Shown here one piece after another: positions 13,001 to 23,993 of a stretch of DNA of 64,000 bases (position 1 is its first letter; every line of letters starts with the position of its first letter). This stretch comes from Amblyomma americanum. Its lineage: Eukaryota > Arthropoda > Arachnida > Ixodida > Ixodidae. The notes beneath the pieces were generated by a model, which was given only the letters and a program-made list of their open reading frames with translations, had not been told where the DNA came from and ran no database searches. The position numbers were made by a program, and so were the translations under genes. Where the stretch lies: the NCBI RefSeq assembly GCF_052857255.1, contig NC_135504.1:142502121-142566120 (forward strand), given 5' to 3'.

Positions 13001-13852
13001 ATAAACTCCGCGCTAGAGAAACTCCACGATAGAGAAACTCCGCGATGGAGAAACTCCGCGTTGGTGATGAAAGTCCGCGTTGGAGAAAAGTCCGCGCTGG
13101 AGAAACTCTACGCTGGAGAAACTCCCCGCTGGAGAAACTCCGCGATGGAGAAACTCCGGGCTGGAGAAACTCCGCGCTGGAGAAACTCCGCGCTGGAGAA
13201 ACTCCGTGTTGGAGAAACTCCGTGTTGGAAAAACCGCAATGGAGAAACTCCGCGTTGGAGAAAGTCCGCGTTGGAGAACGTCCGCGCAGGAGAAACTCCG
13301 CTCTGAAGAAACTCCGCTCTGGAGAAACTCCGCGTTTGAGAAACTCCGAACTAGAGAAACTACGCGCTGGAGATACTCCGCGGTGGAGAAACTCCGCGCT
13401 GGAGAAACTCCGTGCTGCATAAAATCTGCGCTGGAGAAACTCCGGGCTGGAGAAACTCCGCGCAGGAGAAACTTGGTGCTGGAGAAACTCCGCGCTGGAG
13501 AAACTCCGTGTTCGAGAAACTCCGCGCTGGGGAAACTTCGCGTTGGAGAAACTGCGCGTTGGAGAAACTCCGTGCTGCATAAAATCTGCGCTGGAGAAAC
13601 TCCGGGCTGGAGAAACGCCGCGATGGAGAAACTCCGGGCTGGAGAAACTCCGCTCTGGGGAACTCCGCGCTGGAGAAACTCCGCGCTGGAGAAACTCCGT
13701 GTTGGAGAAACTCCGTGTTGGAGAAACTCCGCCTTGGAGAAACATTGCTTTGAAGAAACGGCGCGTTGGAGAAACTCCGCGTTAGAGAAACTCCGCGCTT
13801 GAAACACACCGCGCTGGAGAAACTCCGCGTTGGAGAAAGTCCGCGTTGGAGA
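10100..13852. repeat. 3,715-bp HOR unit, copy 2
   Basis: This is the second copy of the unit starting at 6,385, extended by 38 bp that are shared with both the start and the end of copy 1 (10,100-10,137). That 38-bp shared stretch marks the probable exchange point. Landmarks such as the 14-bp step in CTTGAAACACCGCG (near 11,206) and ACTTGGTGCTGG (near 10,797) fall exactly 3,715 bp after their partners. Confidence 0.9.
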
Positions 13853-15260
13853 AGGTCCGCTTTGGAGAAAGTCCGCGTTGGTGAATGTCCGCGTTGGAGA
13901 AACTCCGCGTTGAAGAAAGTCCGCGTTGGAGAAAGTCCGCGCTGGAGAAACTCCGCGTTGTATAAATTCCGCGCTGGAGAAACTCCGCGATGGAGAAACT
14001 CCTCGGCGGACAAACTCCGCGATGTAGAAACTCCGCGTTGGAGAAAAGTGCGCTCTGGAGAAACTCTACTCTGGAGAAACTCCGCGCTGGAGCAACTCCC
14101 GCTGGAGAATTTCCGTGCTGCATAAAATCTGCGCTGGAGAAACTCCGGGATGGAGAAACTCCGCGCTGGAGAAACTCCGTGTTGGAGAAACTCCGCGCTG
14201 GAGAAGCTTCGCGTTGGAGAAACTGCGCGTTGGAGAAACTCCGCGTTGGAGAAACTCCACGTTGGAGAAAGTCCGCGTTGGAGAAAGTCCGCGTTGGAGA
14301 GAGTCCGCGATGGAGAAACTCCGCGCTGGAGAAACTCCGCGTTTGAGAAACTCCGAACTGGAGAAACTCCGCGATGGAGACACTCCGCGCTGGAGAAACT
14401 TCGCTTTGAAGAAACGGCGCGTTGGAGAAACTCCGCGTTAGAGAAACTCCGCGCTTGAAACACACCGCGTTGGAGAAACTCCGCGTTGGAGAAAGTCCGC
14501 GTCGGAGAATGTCCGCATTGGAGAAAGTCCGCGTTGGAGAAACTCCGTGTTGTAGAACCTCCGCCTTGGAGAAACTTCGCGTTGAAGAAACGGCGCGTTG
14601 GAGATTCTCCGCGTTGGAGAAACTCCGCACTTGAAACACACCGCGCTGGAGAAACTCCGCGTTGGAGAAAGTCCGCGTTGGAGAAGGTCCGCGTTGGAGG
14701 AAGTCCGCGTTGGAGAAAGTCCGCGTTGGAGAAACTTCGCGTTGAAGAAAGTCCGCATTGGAGAACGTCCGCGCTGTAGAAACTCCGCGTTGTATAAACT
14801 CCGCGCTGGAGAAACTCCGCGATGGAGAAACTCCGTGACGGACAAACTCCGCGATGGAGAAACTCCGCGTTGGAGAAAAGTCCGCTCTGGAGAAATTCTA
14901 CGCTGGAGGAACTCCGCGCTGGAACAACTCCGCGTTGGAGAAACTCCGCGCTGGAGAAACTCCGTGCTGCATAAAATCTGCGCTGGAGAAACTCCGGGCT
15001 GGAGAAACTCCGCGCTGGAGAAACTCCGTGCTGGACAAACTCTGCGCAGGAGAAACTCCGTGTTGGAGAAACTCCGCGCTGGAGAAACTTCGCGTTGTAG
15101 AAACTGCGCGTTGGAGAAACTCCGCGTTGGAGAAACTCCACGTTGGAGAAAGTCCGCGTTGGAGAAAGTCCTTGTTGGAGAGAGCCCGCGATGGAGAAAC
15201 TCCGCGCTGGAGAAACTCCGCGTTTGAGAAACTCCGAACTGGAGAAACTCCACGCTGGAG
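13766..15260. repeat. 2.8-kb mosaic unit, copy 1 core
   Basis: It begins with the second occurrence of the alpha module and overlaps the end of the preceding 3,715-bp unit. It matches 16,524-18,104 at an offset that moves from 2,758 to 2,870 to 2,854. The steps correspond to seven monomers missing here near 14,160 and one monomer missing in the other copy near 17,590. Confidence 0.75.
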
Positions 15261-16065
15261 ATACTCTGCGGTGGAGAAACTCCGCGCTGGAGAAACTCCG
15301 TGTTGGAGAAACTCCGTGTTGGAGAAACTCCGCCTTGGAGAAACTTCGCTTTGAAAAAACGGCCCATTGGAGAAACTCCGCGTTAGAGAAACTCCGCGCT
15401 TGAAACACACCGCGCTGGAGAAACTCCGCGTTGGAGAAAGTCCGCGTCGGAGAAGGTCCGCGTTTGAGAAAGTCCGCGTTGGAGAAACTCCGTGTTGTAG
15501 AAATTCCGCCTTGGAGAAACTTCGCGTTGAAGAAACGGCGCGTTGGAGATACTCCGCGTTGGAGAAACTCCGCGCTTGAAACACACCGCGCTGGAGAAAC
15601 TCCGCGTTGGAGAAAGTCCGCGTCGGAGAAGGTCCGCGTTGGAGAAAGTCCGCGCTGGAGAAACTCCGCGTTGTATAAACTCCGCGCTGGAGAAACTCCG
15701 CGATGGAGAAACTCCGCGACGGACAAACTCCGCGATGGAGAAACTCCGCGTTGGAGAAAAGTCCGCTCTGGAGAAACTCTACGCTGGAGAAACTCCTCGC
15801 TGGAGCAAATCCGCGTTGGAGAAACTCCGCGCTGGAGAAACTCCGTGCTGCATAAAATCTGCGCTGGAGAAACTCCGGGCTGGAGAAACTCCGCGCTGGA
15901 GAAACTCCGTGTTGGACAAACTCCGCGCTGGAGAAACTCCGTGTTGGAGAAACTCCGCGCTGGAGAAACTTCGCGTTGGAGAAACTGCGCGTTGGAGAAA
16001 CTCCGCGTTGGAGAAACTCGGCGTTGGAGAAAGTCCGCGCTTGAAACATACCGCGCTGGAGAAAC
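15261..16065. repeat. Block B-like segment in the mosaic region
   Basis: It matches about 22,490-23,280 of superunit copy 1 at an offset of 7,226 over most of its length, including the distinctive CTCGGCGTTGGAG monomer at 16,018 and 23,244. It shows that block B sequence also exists outside the superunits. Confidence 0.7.
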
Positions 16066-16523
16066 TCCGCGTTGGCGATGAAAGACCGCGTTTGAGAAAA
16101 GTCTGCGTTGGAGAAAACTCCGCGCTGGAGAAACTCTACGCTGGAGAAACTCCGCGTTGGAGAAACTCCGCGATGAAAAAACTCCGCACTGGAGAAACTC
16201 CGCGTTTGAGAAACTCCGGGCTGGAGAAACGCCGCGATGGAGAAACTCCGGGCTGGAGAAACTCCGCGCTGGAGAAACTCCGCGCTGGAGAAACTCCGTG
16301 TTGGAGAAACTCCGTGTTGGAGAAACTTCGCGTTGAAAAACTCCGCGTTGGAGAAAGTCTGCGTTGGAGAAAGTCCGCGCTGGAGAAACTCCGCGCTGGA
16401 GAAACTCCGCGTTTGAGAAACTCAGAACTGGAGAAACTCCGCGCTGGAGATACTTCGCGGTGGACAAACTCCGCGCTGGAGAAACTCCGCCTTGGAGAAA
16501 CATCGCTTTGAAGAAACGGCGCG
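16066..16523. repeat. Block A-front-like segment
   Basis: It resembles 19,135-19,534: the same 19-bp-type monomer (here TTGGCGATGAAAG), GTTTGAGAAAAGTC, TCAGAACTGG and GATACTTCGCGG landmarks in the same order, but with more differences than exist between the superunit copies. Confidence 0.65.
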
Positions 16524-18444
16524 TTGGAGAAACTCCGCGTTAGAGAAACTCCGCGCTTGAAACACACCGCGCTGGAGAAACTCCGCGTTCGAGAAAGTCC
16601 GCGTTGGAGAAGTTCCGCGTTGGAGAAAGTCCGCGTTGGAGAATGTCCGCGTTGGAGAAACTCCGCGTTGAAGAAAGTCCGCGTTGGAGAAAGTCCGCGC
16701 TGGAGAAACTCCGCGTTGTATAAACACCGCGCTGGAGAAACTCCGCGCTGGAGAAACTCCGCGATGGAGAAACTCCTCGGCGGACAAACTCCGCGATGTA
16801 GAAACTCCGCGTTGGAGAAAAGTCCGCTCTGGAGAAACTCTACTCTGGAGAAACTCCGCGCTGGAGCAACTCCCGCTGGAGAAATTCCGTGCTGCATAAA
16901 ATCTGCGCTGGAGAAACTCCGGGCTGGAGAAACTCCGCGCTGGAGAAACTCCGTGCTGGACAAACTCCGCGCTGGAGAAACTCCGTGTTGGAGAAACTCC
17001 GCGCTGGAGAAACTTCGCGTTGGAGAAACTGCGCGTTGGAGAAACTCCGCGTTGGAGAAACTCCACGTTGAAGAAAGTCCGCGTTGGAGAAAGTCCGCGT
17101 TGGAGGGAGTCCGCGATGGAGAAACTCCGCGCTGGAGAAACTCCGCGTTTGAGAAACTCTGAACTGGAGAAACTCCGCGATGGAGACACTCCGCGCTGGA
17201 GAAACTCCGTTTTGGAGAAACTCCATGTTGGAGAAACTTCGCGTTGGAGAAACTCCGCCTTGGAGAAACTTCGCTTTGAAGAAACGGCGCGTTGGAGAAA
17301 CTCCGCGTTAGAGAAACTCCGCGCTTGAAACACACCGCGTTGGAGAAACTCCGCGTTGGAGAAAGTCCGCGTCGGAGAATGTCCGCGTTGGAGAAAGTCC
17401 GCGTTGGAGAAACTCCGTGTTGTAGAAACTCCGCCTTGGAGAAACTTCGCGTTGAAGAAGCGGCGCGTTGGAGATTCTCCGCGTTGGAGAAACTCCGCAC
17501 TTGAAACACACCGCGCTGGAGGAACTCCGCGTTGGAGAAAGTCCGCGTTGGAGAAGGTCCGCGTTGGAGGAAGTCCGCGTTGGAGAAACTTCGCGTTGAA
17601 CAAAGTCCGCATTGGAGAACGTCCGCGCTGTAGAAACTCCGCGTTGTATAAACTCCGCGCTGGAGAAACTCCGCGATGGAGAAACTCCGCGACGGACAAA
17701 CTCCGCGATGGAGAAACTCCGCGTTGGAGAAAAGTCCGCTCTGGAGAAATTCTACGCTGGAGGAACTCCGCGCTGGAACAACTCCGCGTTGGAGAAACTC
17801 CGCGCTGGAGAAACTCCGTGCTGCATAAAATCTGCGCTGGAGAAACTCCGGGCTGGAGAAGCTCCGCGCTGGAGAAACTCCGTGCTGGACAAACTCTGCG
17901 CAGGAGAAACTCCGTGTTGGAGAAACTCCGCGCTGGAGAAACTTCGCGTTGTAGAAACTGCGCGTTGGAGAAACTCCGCGTTGGAGAAACTCCACGTTGG
18001 AGAAAGTCCGCGTTGGAGAAAGTCCTTGTTGGAGAGAGTCCGCGATGGAGAAACTCCGCGCTGGAGAAACTCCGCGTTTGAGAAACTCCGAACTGGAGAA
18101 ACTCCGCGATGAAGACACTCCGCGCTGGAGAAACTCCGTTTTGGAGAAACTCCGTGTTGGAGAAACTTCGCGTTGGAGAAACTCCGCCTTGGAGAAACTT
18201 CGCTTTGAAGAAACGGCGCGTTGGAGAAACTCCGCGTTAGAGAAACTCCGCGCTTGAAACACACCGCGCTGGAGAAACTCCGCGTTGGAGAAAGTCCGCG
18301 TCGGAGAATGTCCGCGTTGGAGAAAGTCCGCGTTGGAGAAAATCCGTGTTGTAGAAACTCCGCCTTGGAGAAACTTCGCGTTGAAGAAACGGCGCGTTGG
18401 AGATTCTCCGCGTTGGAGAAACTCCGCACTTGAAACACACCGCG
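16524..18444. repeat. 2.8-kb mosaic unit, copy 2
   Basis: It starts with the third alpha module and parallels 13,766-15,260, carrying seven extra monomers in its first half. It ends abruptly near 18,444, where a GAGCAACTCCGTGC monomer joins it to the 490-bp shuffled module. Confidence 0.75.
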
Positions 18445-18935
18445 CTGGAGCAACTCCGTGCTGCATAAAATCTGCGCTGGAGAAACTCCGGGCTGGAGAA
18501 ACTCCGCGCAGGAGAAACTTGGTGCTGGAGAAACTCCGCGCTGGAGAAACTCCGTGTTCGAGAAACTCCGCGCTGGGGAAACTTCGCGTTGGAGAAACTG
18601 CGCGTTGGAGAAACTCCGTGCTGCATAAAATCTGCGCTGGAGAAACTCCGGGCTGGAGAAACTCCGTGCTGGAGAAACTCCGTGTTGGAGAAACTCCGCG
18701 CTGGAGAAACTCCGTGTTGGAGAAACTCCGCGCTGGAGAAACTTCGCGTTGGAGAAACTGCGCGTTTGAGAAACTCCGAGCTGGAGAAACTCCGCGATGG
18801 AGACACTCCGCGCTGGAGAAACTCCGCGCTGGAGAAACTCCGTGTTGGAGAAACTTCGTGTTGGGGAAACTTCGCGTTGGAGAAACGGCGCGTTGGAGAA
18901 GCTCCGCGTTGGAGAAACTCCGCACTTGAAACACC
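18445..18935. repeat. Shuffled 490-bp module, occurrence 3
   Basis: It matches 7,010-7,500 (and 10,725-11,215) at an offset of 11,435, including the shortened CTTGAAACACCGCG step near 18,926. It has one visible difference, CTCCGTG near 18,679 where the earlier copies have CTCTGTG. Its neighbours on both sides differ from those of the other occurrences. Confidence 0.75.
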
Positions 18936-19534
18936 GCGCAGGAGAAAGTCCGCGTTGGAGAAGGTCCGCGTTGGAGAAAGTCCGCGTTGGAGAAACTCCG
19001 CGTTGAAGAAAGTCCGCGTTGGAGAAAGTCTGCGCTGGAGAAACTCCGCGTTGGATAAACTCCGCGCTGGAGAAACTCCGCGATGGAGAAACTCCGCGAC
19101 GGACAAACTCCGCGATGGAGAAACTCCGCGTTGGTGATGAAAGTCCGCGTTTGAGAAAAGTCTGCGTTAGAGAAAACTCCGCGCTGGAGAAACTCTACGC
19201 TGGAGAAACTCCGGGCTGGAGAAACGCCGCGATGGAGAAACTCCGGGCTGGAGAAACTCCGCTCTGGGGAACTCCGCGCTGGAGAAACTCTGCGCTGGAG
19301 AAACTCCGTGTTGGAGAAACTCCGTGTTGGAGAAACTTCGCGTTGGAGAAACTCCGCGTTGGAGAAAGTCCGCGTTGGAGAAAGTCCGCGCTGGAGAAAC
19401 TCCGCGCTGGAGAAACTCCGCGTTTGAGAAACTCAGAACTGGAGAAACTCCGCGCTGGAGATACTTCGCGGTGGAGAAACTCCGCGCTGGAGAAACTCCG
19501 CCTTGGAGAAACATCGCTTTGAAGAAACGGCGCG

Positions 19535-20240
19535 TTGGAGAAACTCCGCGTTAGAGAAACTCCGCGCTTGAAACACACCGCGCTGGAGAAACTCCGCGTT
19601 GGAGAAAGTCCGCGTTGGAGAAGGTCCGCTTTGGAGAAAGTCCGCGTTGGAGAATGTCCGCGTTGGAGAAACTCCGCGTTGAAGAAAGTCCGCGTTGGAG
19701 AAAGTCCGCGCTGGAGAAACTCCGCGTTGTATAAACTCCGCGCTGGAGAAACTCCGCGATGGAGAAACTCCTCGGCGGACAAACTCCGCGATGTAGAAAC
19801 TCCGCGTTGGAGAAAAGTCCGCTCTGGAGAAACTCTACTCTGGAGAAACTCCCGCTGGAGAAATTCCGTGCTGCATAAAATCTGCGCTGGAGAAACTCCG
19901 GGATGGAGAAACTCCGCGCTGGAGAAACTCCGTGCTGGACAAACTCCGCGCTGGAGAAACTCCGTGTTGGAGAAACTCCGCGCTGGAGAAACTTCGCGTT
20001 GGAGAAACTGCGCGTTGGAGAAACTCCGCGTTGGATAAACTCCACGTTGGAGAAAGTCCGCGTTGGAGAAAGTCCGCGTTGGAGAGAGTCCGCGATGGAG
20101 AAACTCCGCGCTGGAGAAACTCCGCGTTTGAGAAACTCCGAACTGGAGAAACTCCGCGATGGAGACACTCCGCGCTGGAGAAACTCCGTTTTGGAGAAAC
20201 TCCGTGTTGGAGAAACTTCGCGTTTGAGAAACTCCGCCTT
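19535..20240. repeat. Alpha module in superunit copy 1
   Basis: Fourth occurrence of the alpha module, inside block A. It has CTACTCTGGAG followed directly by the 15-bp ACTCCCGCTGGAG monomer, without the extra GAGCAACTC monomer seen at 75, 13,766 and 16,524. The next three occurrences, at 34,081, 47,443 and 60,725, share this form. Confidence 0.75.
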
Positions 20241-21727
20241 GGAGAAACTTCGCTTTGAAGAAACGGCGCGTTGGAGAAACTCCGCGTTAGAGAAACTCCG
20301 CGCTTGAAACAAGCCGAGTTGGAGAAACTCCGCGTTGGAGAAAGTCCGCGTCGGAGAATGTCCGCGTTGGAGAAAGTCCGCGTTGGAGAAACTCCGTGTT
20401 GTAGAACCTCCGCCTTGGAGAAACTTCGCGTTGAAGAAACGGCGCGTTGGAGATTCTCCGCGTTGGAGAAACTCCGCACTTGAAACACACCGCGCTGGAG
20501 AAACTCCGCGTTGGAGAAAGTCCGCGTTGGAGAAGGTCCGCGTTGGAGGAAGTCCGCGTTGGAGAAAGTCCGCGTTGGAGAAACTTCGCGTTGAAGAAAG
20601 TCCGCATTGGAGAACGTCCGCGCTGTAGAAACTCCGCTTTGTATAAACTCCGCGCTGGAGAAACTCCGCGATGGAGAAACTCCGTGACGGACAAACTCCG
20701 CGATGGAGAAACTCCGCGTTGGAGAAAAGTCCGCTCTGGAGAAATTCTACGCTGGAGGAACTCCGCGCTGGAACAACTCCGCGTTGGAGAAACTAGGTGC
20801 TGGACAAACTCTGCGCAGGAGAAACTCCGTGTTGGAGAAACTCCACGCTGGAGAAACTTCGCGTTGTAGAAACTGCGCGTTGGAGAAACTCCGCGTTGGA
20901 GAAACTCCACGTTGGAGAAAGTCCGCGTTGGAGAAAGTCCTTGTTGGAGAGAGCCCGCGATGGAGAAACTCCGCGCTGGAGAAACTCCGCGTTTGAGAAA
21001 CTCCGTGTTGGAGAAACTTCGCGTTGGAGAAACTCCGCCTTGGAGAAACTTCGCTTTGAAGAAACGGCGCGTTGGAGAAACTCCGCGCTTGAAACACACC
21101 GCGCTGGAGAAACTCCGCGTTGGAGAAAGTCCGCGTCGGAGAATGTCCGCGTTGGAGAAAGTCCCCGTTGGAGAAAATCCGTGTTGTAGAAACTCCGCCT
21201 TGGATAAACTTCGCGTTGAAGAAACGGCGCGTTGGAGATTCTCCGCGTTGGAGAAACTCCGCACTTGAAACACACCGCGCTGGAGAAACTCCGCGTTGGA
21301 GAAAGTCCGCGTTGGAGAAGGTCCGCGTTGGAGGAAGTCCGCGTTGGAGAAAGTCCGCGCTGTAGAAACTCCGCGCTGGAGAAACTCCGCGATGGAGAAA
21401 CACCGCGACGGACAAACTCCGCGATGGAGAAACTCCGCGTTGGAGAAAAGTCCGCTCTGGAGAAATTCTACGCTGGAGAAACTCCGCGCTGGAGCAACTC
21501 CTCGTTGGAGAAACTCCGCGCTGGAGAAACTCCGTGCTGCATAAAATCTGCGCTGGAGAAATTCCGGGCTGGAGAAACTCCGCGCTGGAGAAACTTCGCG
21601 TTGGAGAAACTGCGCGTTGGAGAAACTCCGCGTGGGAGAAACTCCGCGTTGGAGAAAGTCCGCGTTGGAGAGTGTCCGCGATGGGGAAACTCCGCGCTGG
21701 AGAAACTCTGCGTTTGAGAAACTCCGA

Positions 21728-22266
21728 ACTGGGGAAACTCCCCGATGGAGACACTCCGCGCTGGAGAAACTCCGTGTTGGGGAGACCGCGTTGGAGAAAC
21801 GGCGCGTTGGAGAAGCTCCGCGTTGGAGAAACTCCGCGCTTGAAACACACCGCGCTGGAGAAACTCCGCGTTGGAGAAAGTCCGCGTTGGAGAATGTCCG
21901 TGTTGGAGAAAGTCCGCGTTGGAGAAAGTCCGCGTTGGAGAAACTCCGCGTTGAAGAAAGTCCGCGTTGGAGAAAGTCCGCGCTGGAGAAACTCCGAACT
22001 GGGGAAACTCCGCGATGGAGACACTCCGCGCTGGAGAAACTCCGTGTTGGGGAGACCGCGTTGGAGAAACGGCGCGTTGGAGAAGCTCCGCGTTGGAGAA
22101 ACTCCGCGCTTGAAACACACCCCGCTGGAGAAACTCCGCGTTGGAGAAAGTCCGCGTTGGAGAATGTCCGCGTTGGAGAAAGTCCGCGTTGGAGAAAGTC
22201 CGCGTTGGAGAAACTCCGCGTTGAAGAAAGTCCGCGTTGGAGAAAGTCCGCGCTGGAGAAACTCCG
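21728..22266. repeat. 270-bp tandem duplication in block A
   Basis: Two copies with a period of 270 bp (GGAGACCGCG at 21,781 and 22,051), with a few substitutions such as CTCCCCG near 21,738 against CTCCGCG near 22,008. The period is 17 monomers less 2 bp because each copy contains one 14-bp monomer. In superunit copy 3 the first of the two has TTCGCG restored (near 49,631), adding the 2 bp back. Confidence 0.7.
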
Positions 22267-23601
22267 CGTTGGATAAACTCCGCGCTGGAGAAACTCCGCG
22301 ATGGAGAAACTCCGCGACGGACAAACTCCGCGATGGAGAAACTCCGCGTTGGTGATGAAAGTCCGCGTTGGAGAAAAGTCCGCGCTGGAGAAACTCTACG
22401 CTGGAGAAACTCCGGGCTGGAGAAACTCCGCGCTGGAGAAACTCCGCGCTGGAGAAACTCCGCGTTTGAGAAACTCTGAACTGGAGAAACTCCACGCTGG
22501 AGATACTCCGCGGTGGAGAAACTCCGCGCTGGAGAAACTCCGTGTTGGAGAAACTCCGTGTTGGAGAAACTCCGCCTTGGAGAAACTTCGCTTTGAAAAA
22601 ACGGCGCGTTGGAGAAACTCCGCGCTTTAAACACACCGCGCTGGAGAAACTCCGCGTTGGAGAAAGTCCGCGTCGGAGAAGGTCCGCGTTGGAGAAAGTC
22701 CGCGTTGGAGAAACTCCGTGTTGTAGAAATTCCGCCTTGGAGAAACTTCGCGTTGAAGAAACGGCGCGTTGGAGATACTCCGCGTTGGAGAAACTCCGCG
22801 CTTGAAAAACCCCGCGCTGGAGAAACTCCGCGTTGGAGAAAGTCCGCGTCGGAGAAGGTCCGCGTTGGAGAAAGTCCGCGCTGGAGAAACTCCGCGTTGT
22901 ATAAACTCCGCGCTGGAGAAACTCCGCGATGGAGAAACTCCGCGACGGACAAACTCCGCGATGGAGAAACTCCGCGTTCGAGAAAAGTCCGCTCTGGAGA
23001 AACTCTACGCTGGAGAAACTCCTCGCTGGAGCAAATCCGCGTTGGAGAAACTCCGCGCTGGAGAAACTCCGTGCTGCATAAAATCTGCCCTGGAGAAACT
23101 CCGGGCTGGAGAAACTCCGCGCTGGAGAAACTCCGTGTTGGACAAACTCCGCGCTGGAGAAACTCCGTGTTGGAGAAACTCCGCGCTGGAGAAACTTCGC
23201 GTTGGAGAAACTGCGCGTTGGAGAAACTCCGCGTTGGAGAAACTCGGCGTTGGAGAAAGTCCGCGCTTGAAACACACCGCGCTGGAGAAACTCCGCGTTG
23301 GAGAAAGTCCGCGTCGGAGAAGGTCCGCGTTGGAGAAAGTCCGCGATGGAGAAACTCCGCGCTGGAGAAACTCCGCGTTTGAGAAGCTCCGAACTGGAGA
23401 AACTCCGCGATGGAGACACTCCGCGCTGGAGAAACTCCGTGCTGGAGAAACTTCGCTTTGAAGAAACGGCGCGTTGGAGAAACTCCGCGTTAGAGAAACT
23501 CCGCGCTTGAAACACACCACGCTGGAGAAACTCCGCGTCAGAGAAGGTCCGCGTTGGAGAAAGTCCGCGTTGGAGAAACTTCGCTTTGAAGAAACGGCGC
23601 G
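22237..23601. repeat. Block B, superunit copy 1
   Basis: This 1,365-bp block is repeated at 35,423 and 50,083, and partly at 63,365. It contains the landmarks GCGCTTTAAACAC near 22,622, CTTGAAAAACCCC near 22,801, GTTCGAGAAAAG near 22,976 and ATCTGCCCTGG near 23,086, which together separate it from the related S units. Confidence 0.75.
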
Positions 23602-23993
23602 TTGGAGAAACTCCGCGTTAGAGAAACTCCGCGCTTGAAACACACCGCGCTGGAGATACTCCGCGTTGGAGAAAGTCCGCGTCAGAGGAGGTCCGCGTTG
23701 GAGAAAGTCCGCGTTGGAGAAGGTCCGCATTGGAGGAAGTCCGCGCTGGAGAAACTTCGCGTTGGAGAAACTCCGCCTTGGAGAAACTTCGCTTTGAAGA
23801 AACGGCGCGTTGGAGAAACTCCGCGTTAGAGAAACTCCGCGCTTGAAACACACCGCGCTGGAGAAACTCCGCGTTGGAGAAAGTCCGCGTCAGAGAAGGT
23901 CCGCGTTGGAGAAAGTCCGCGTTGGAGAAGGTCCGCATTGGAGGAAGTCCACGCTGGAGAAACTCCGCGTTGGAGAAAGTCCGCGTTGGAGAA
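23578..23993. repeat. 208-bp tandem pair at the start of the S unit
   Basis: Two adjacent copies with a period of 208 bp, exactly 13 monomers, each running from TTCGCTTTGAAG through GCGTCAGAG (GCGTCAGAGGAGG in the first) to GCATTGGAGG. A partial third copy lies at about 23,450-23,577. The pair is kept in the S units at 27,062, 29,032, 36,788, 40,424, 42,394, 51,448 and 55,084. Confidence 0.75.
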
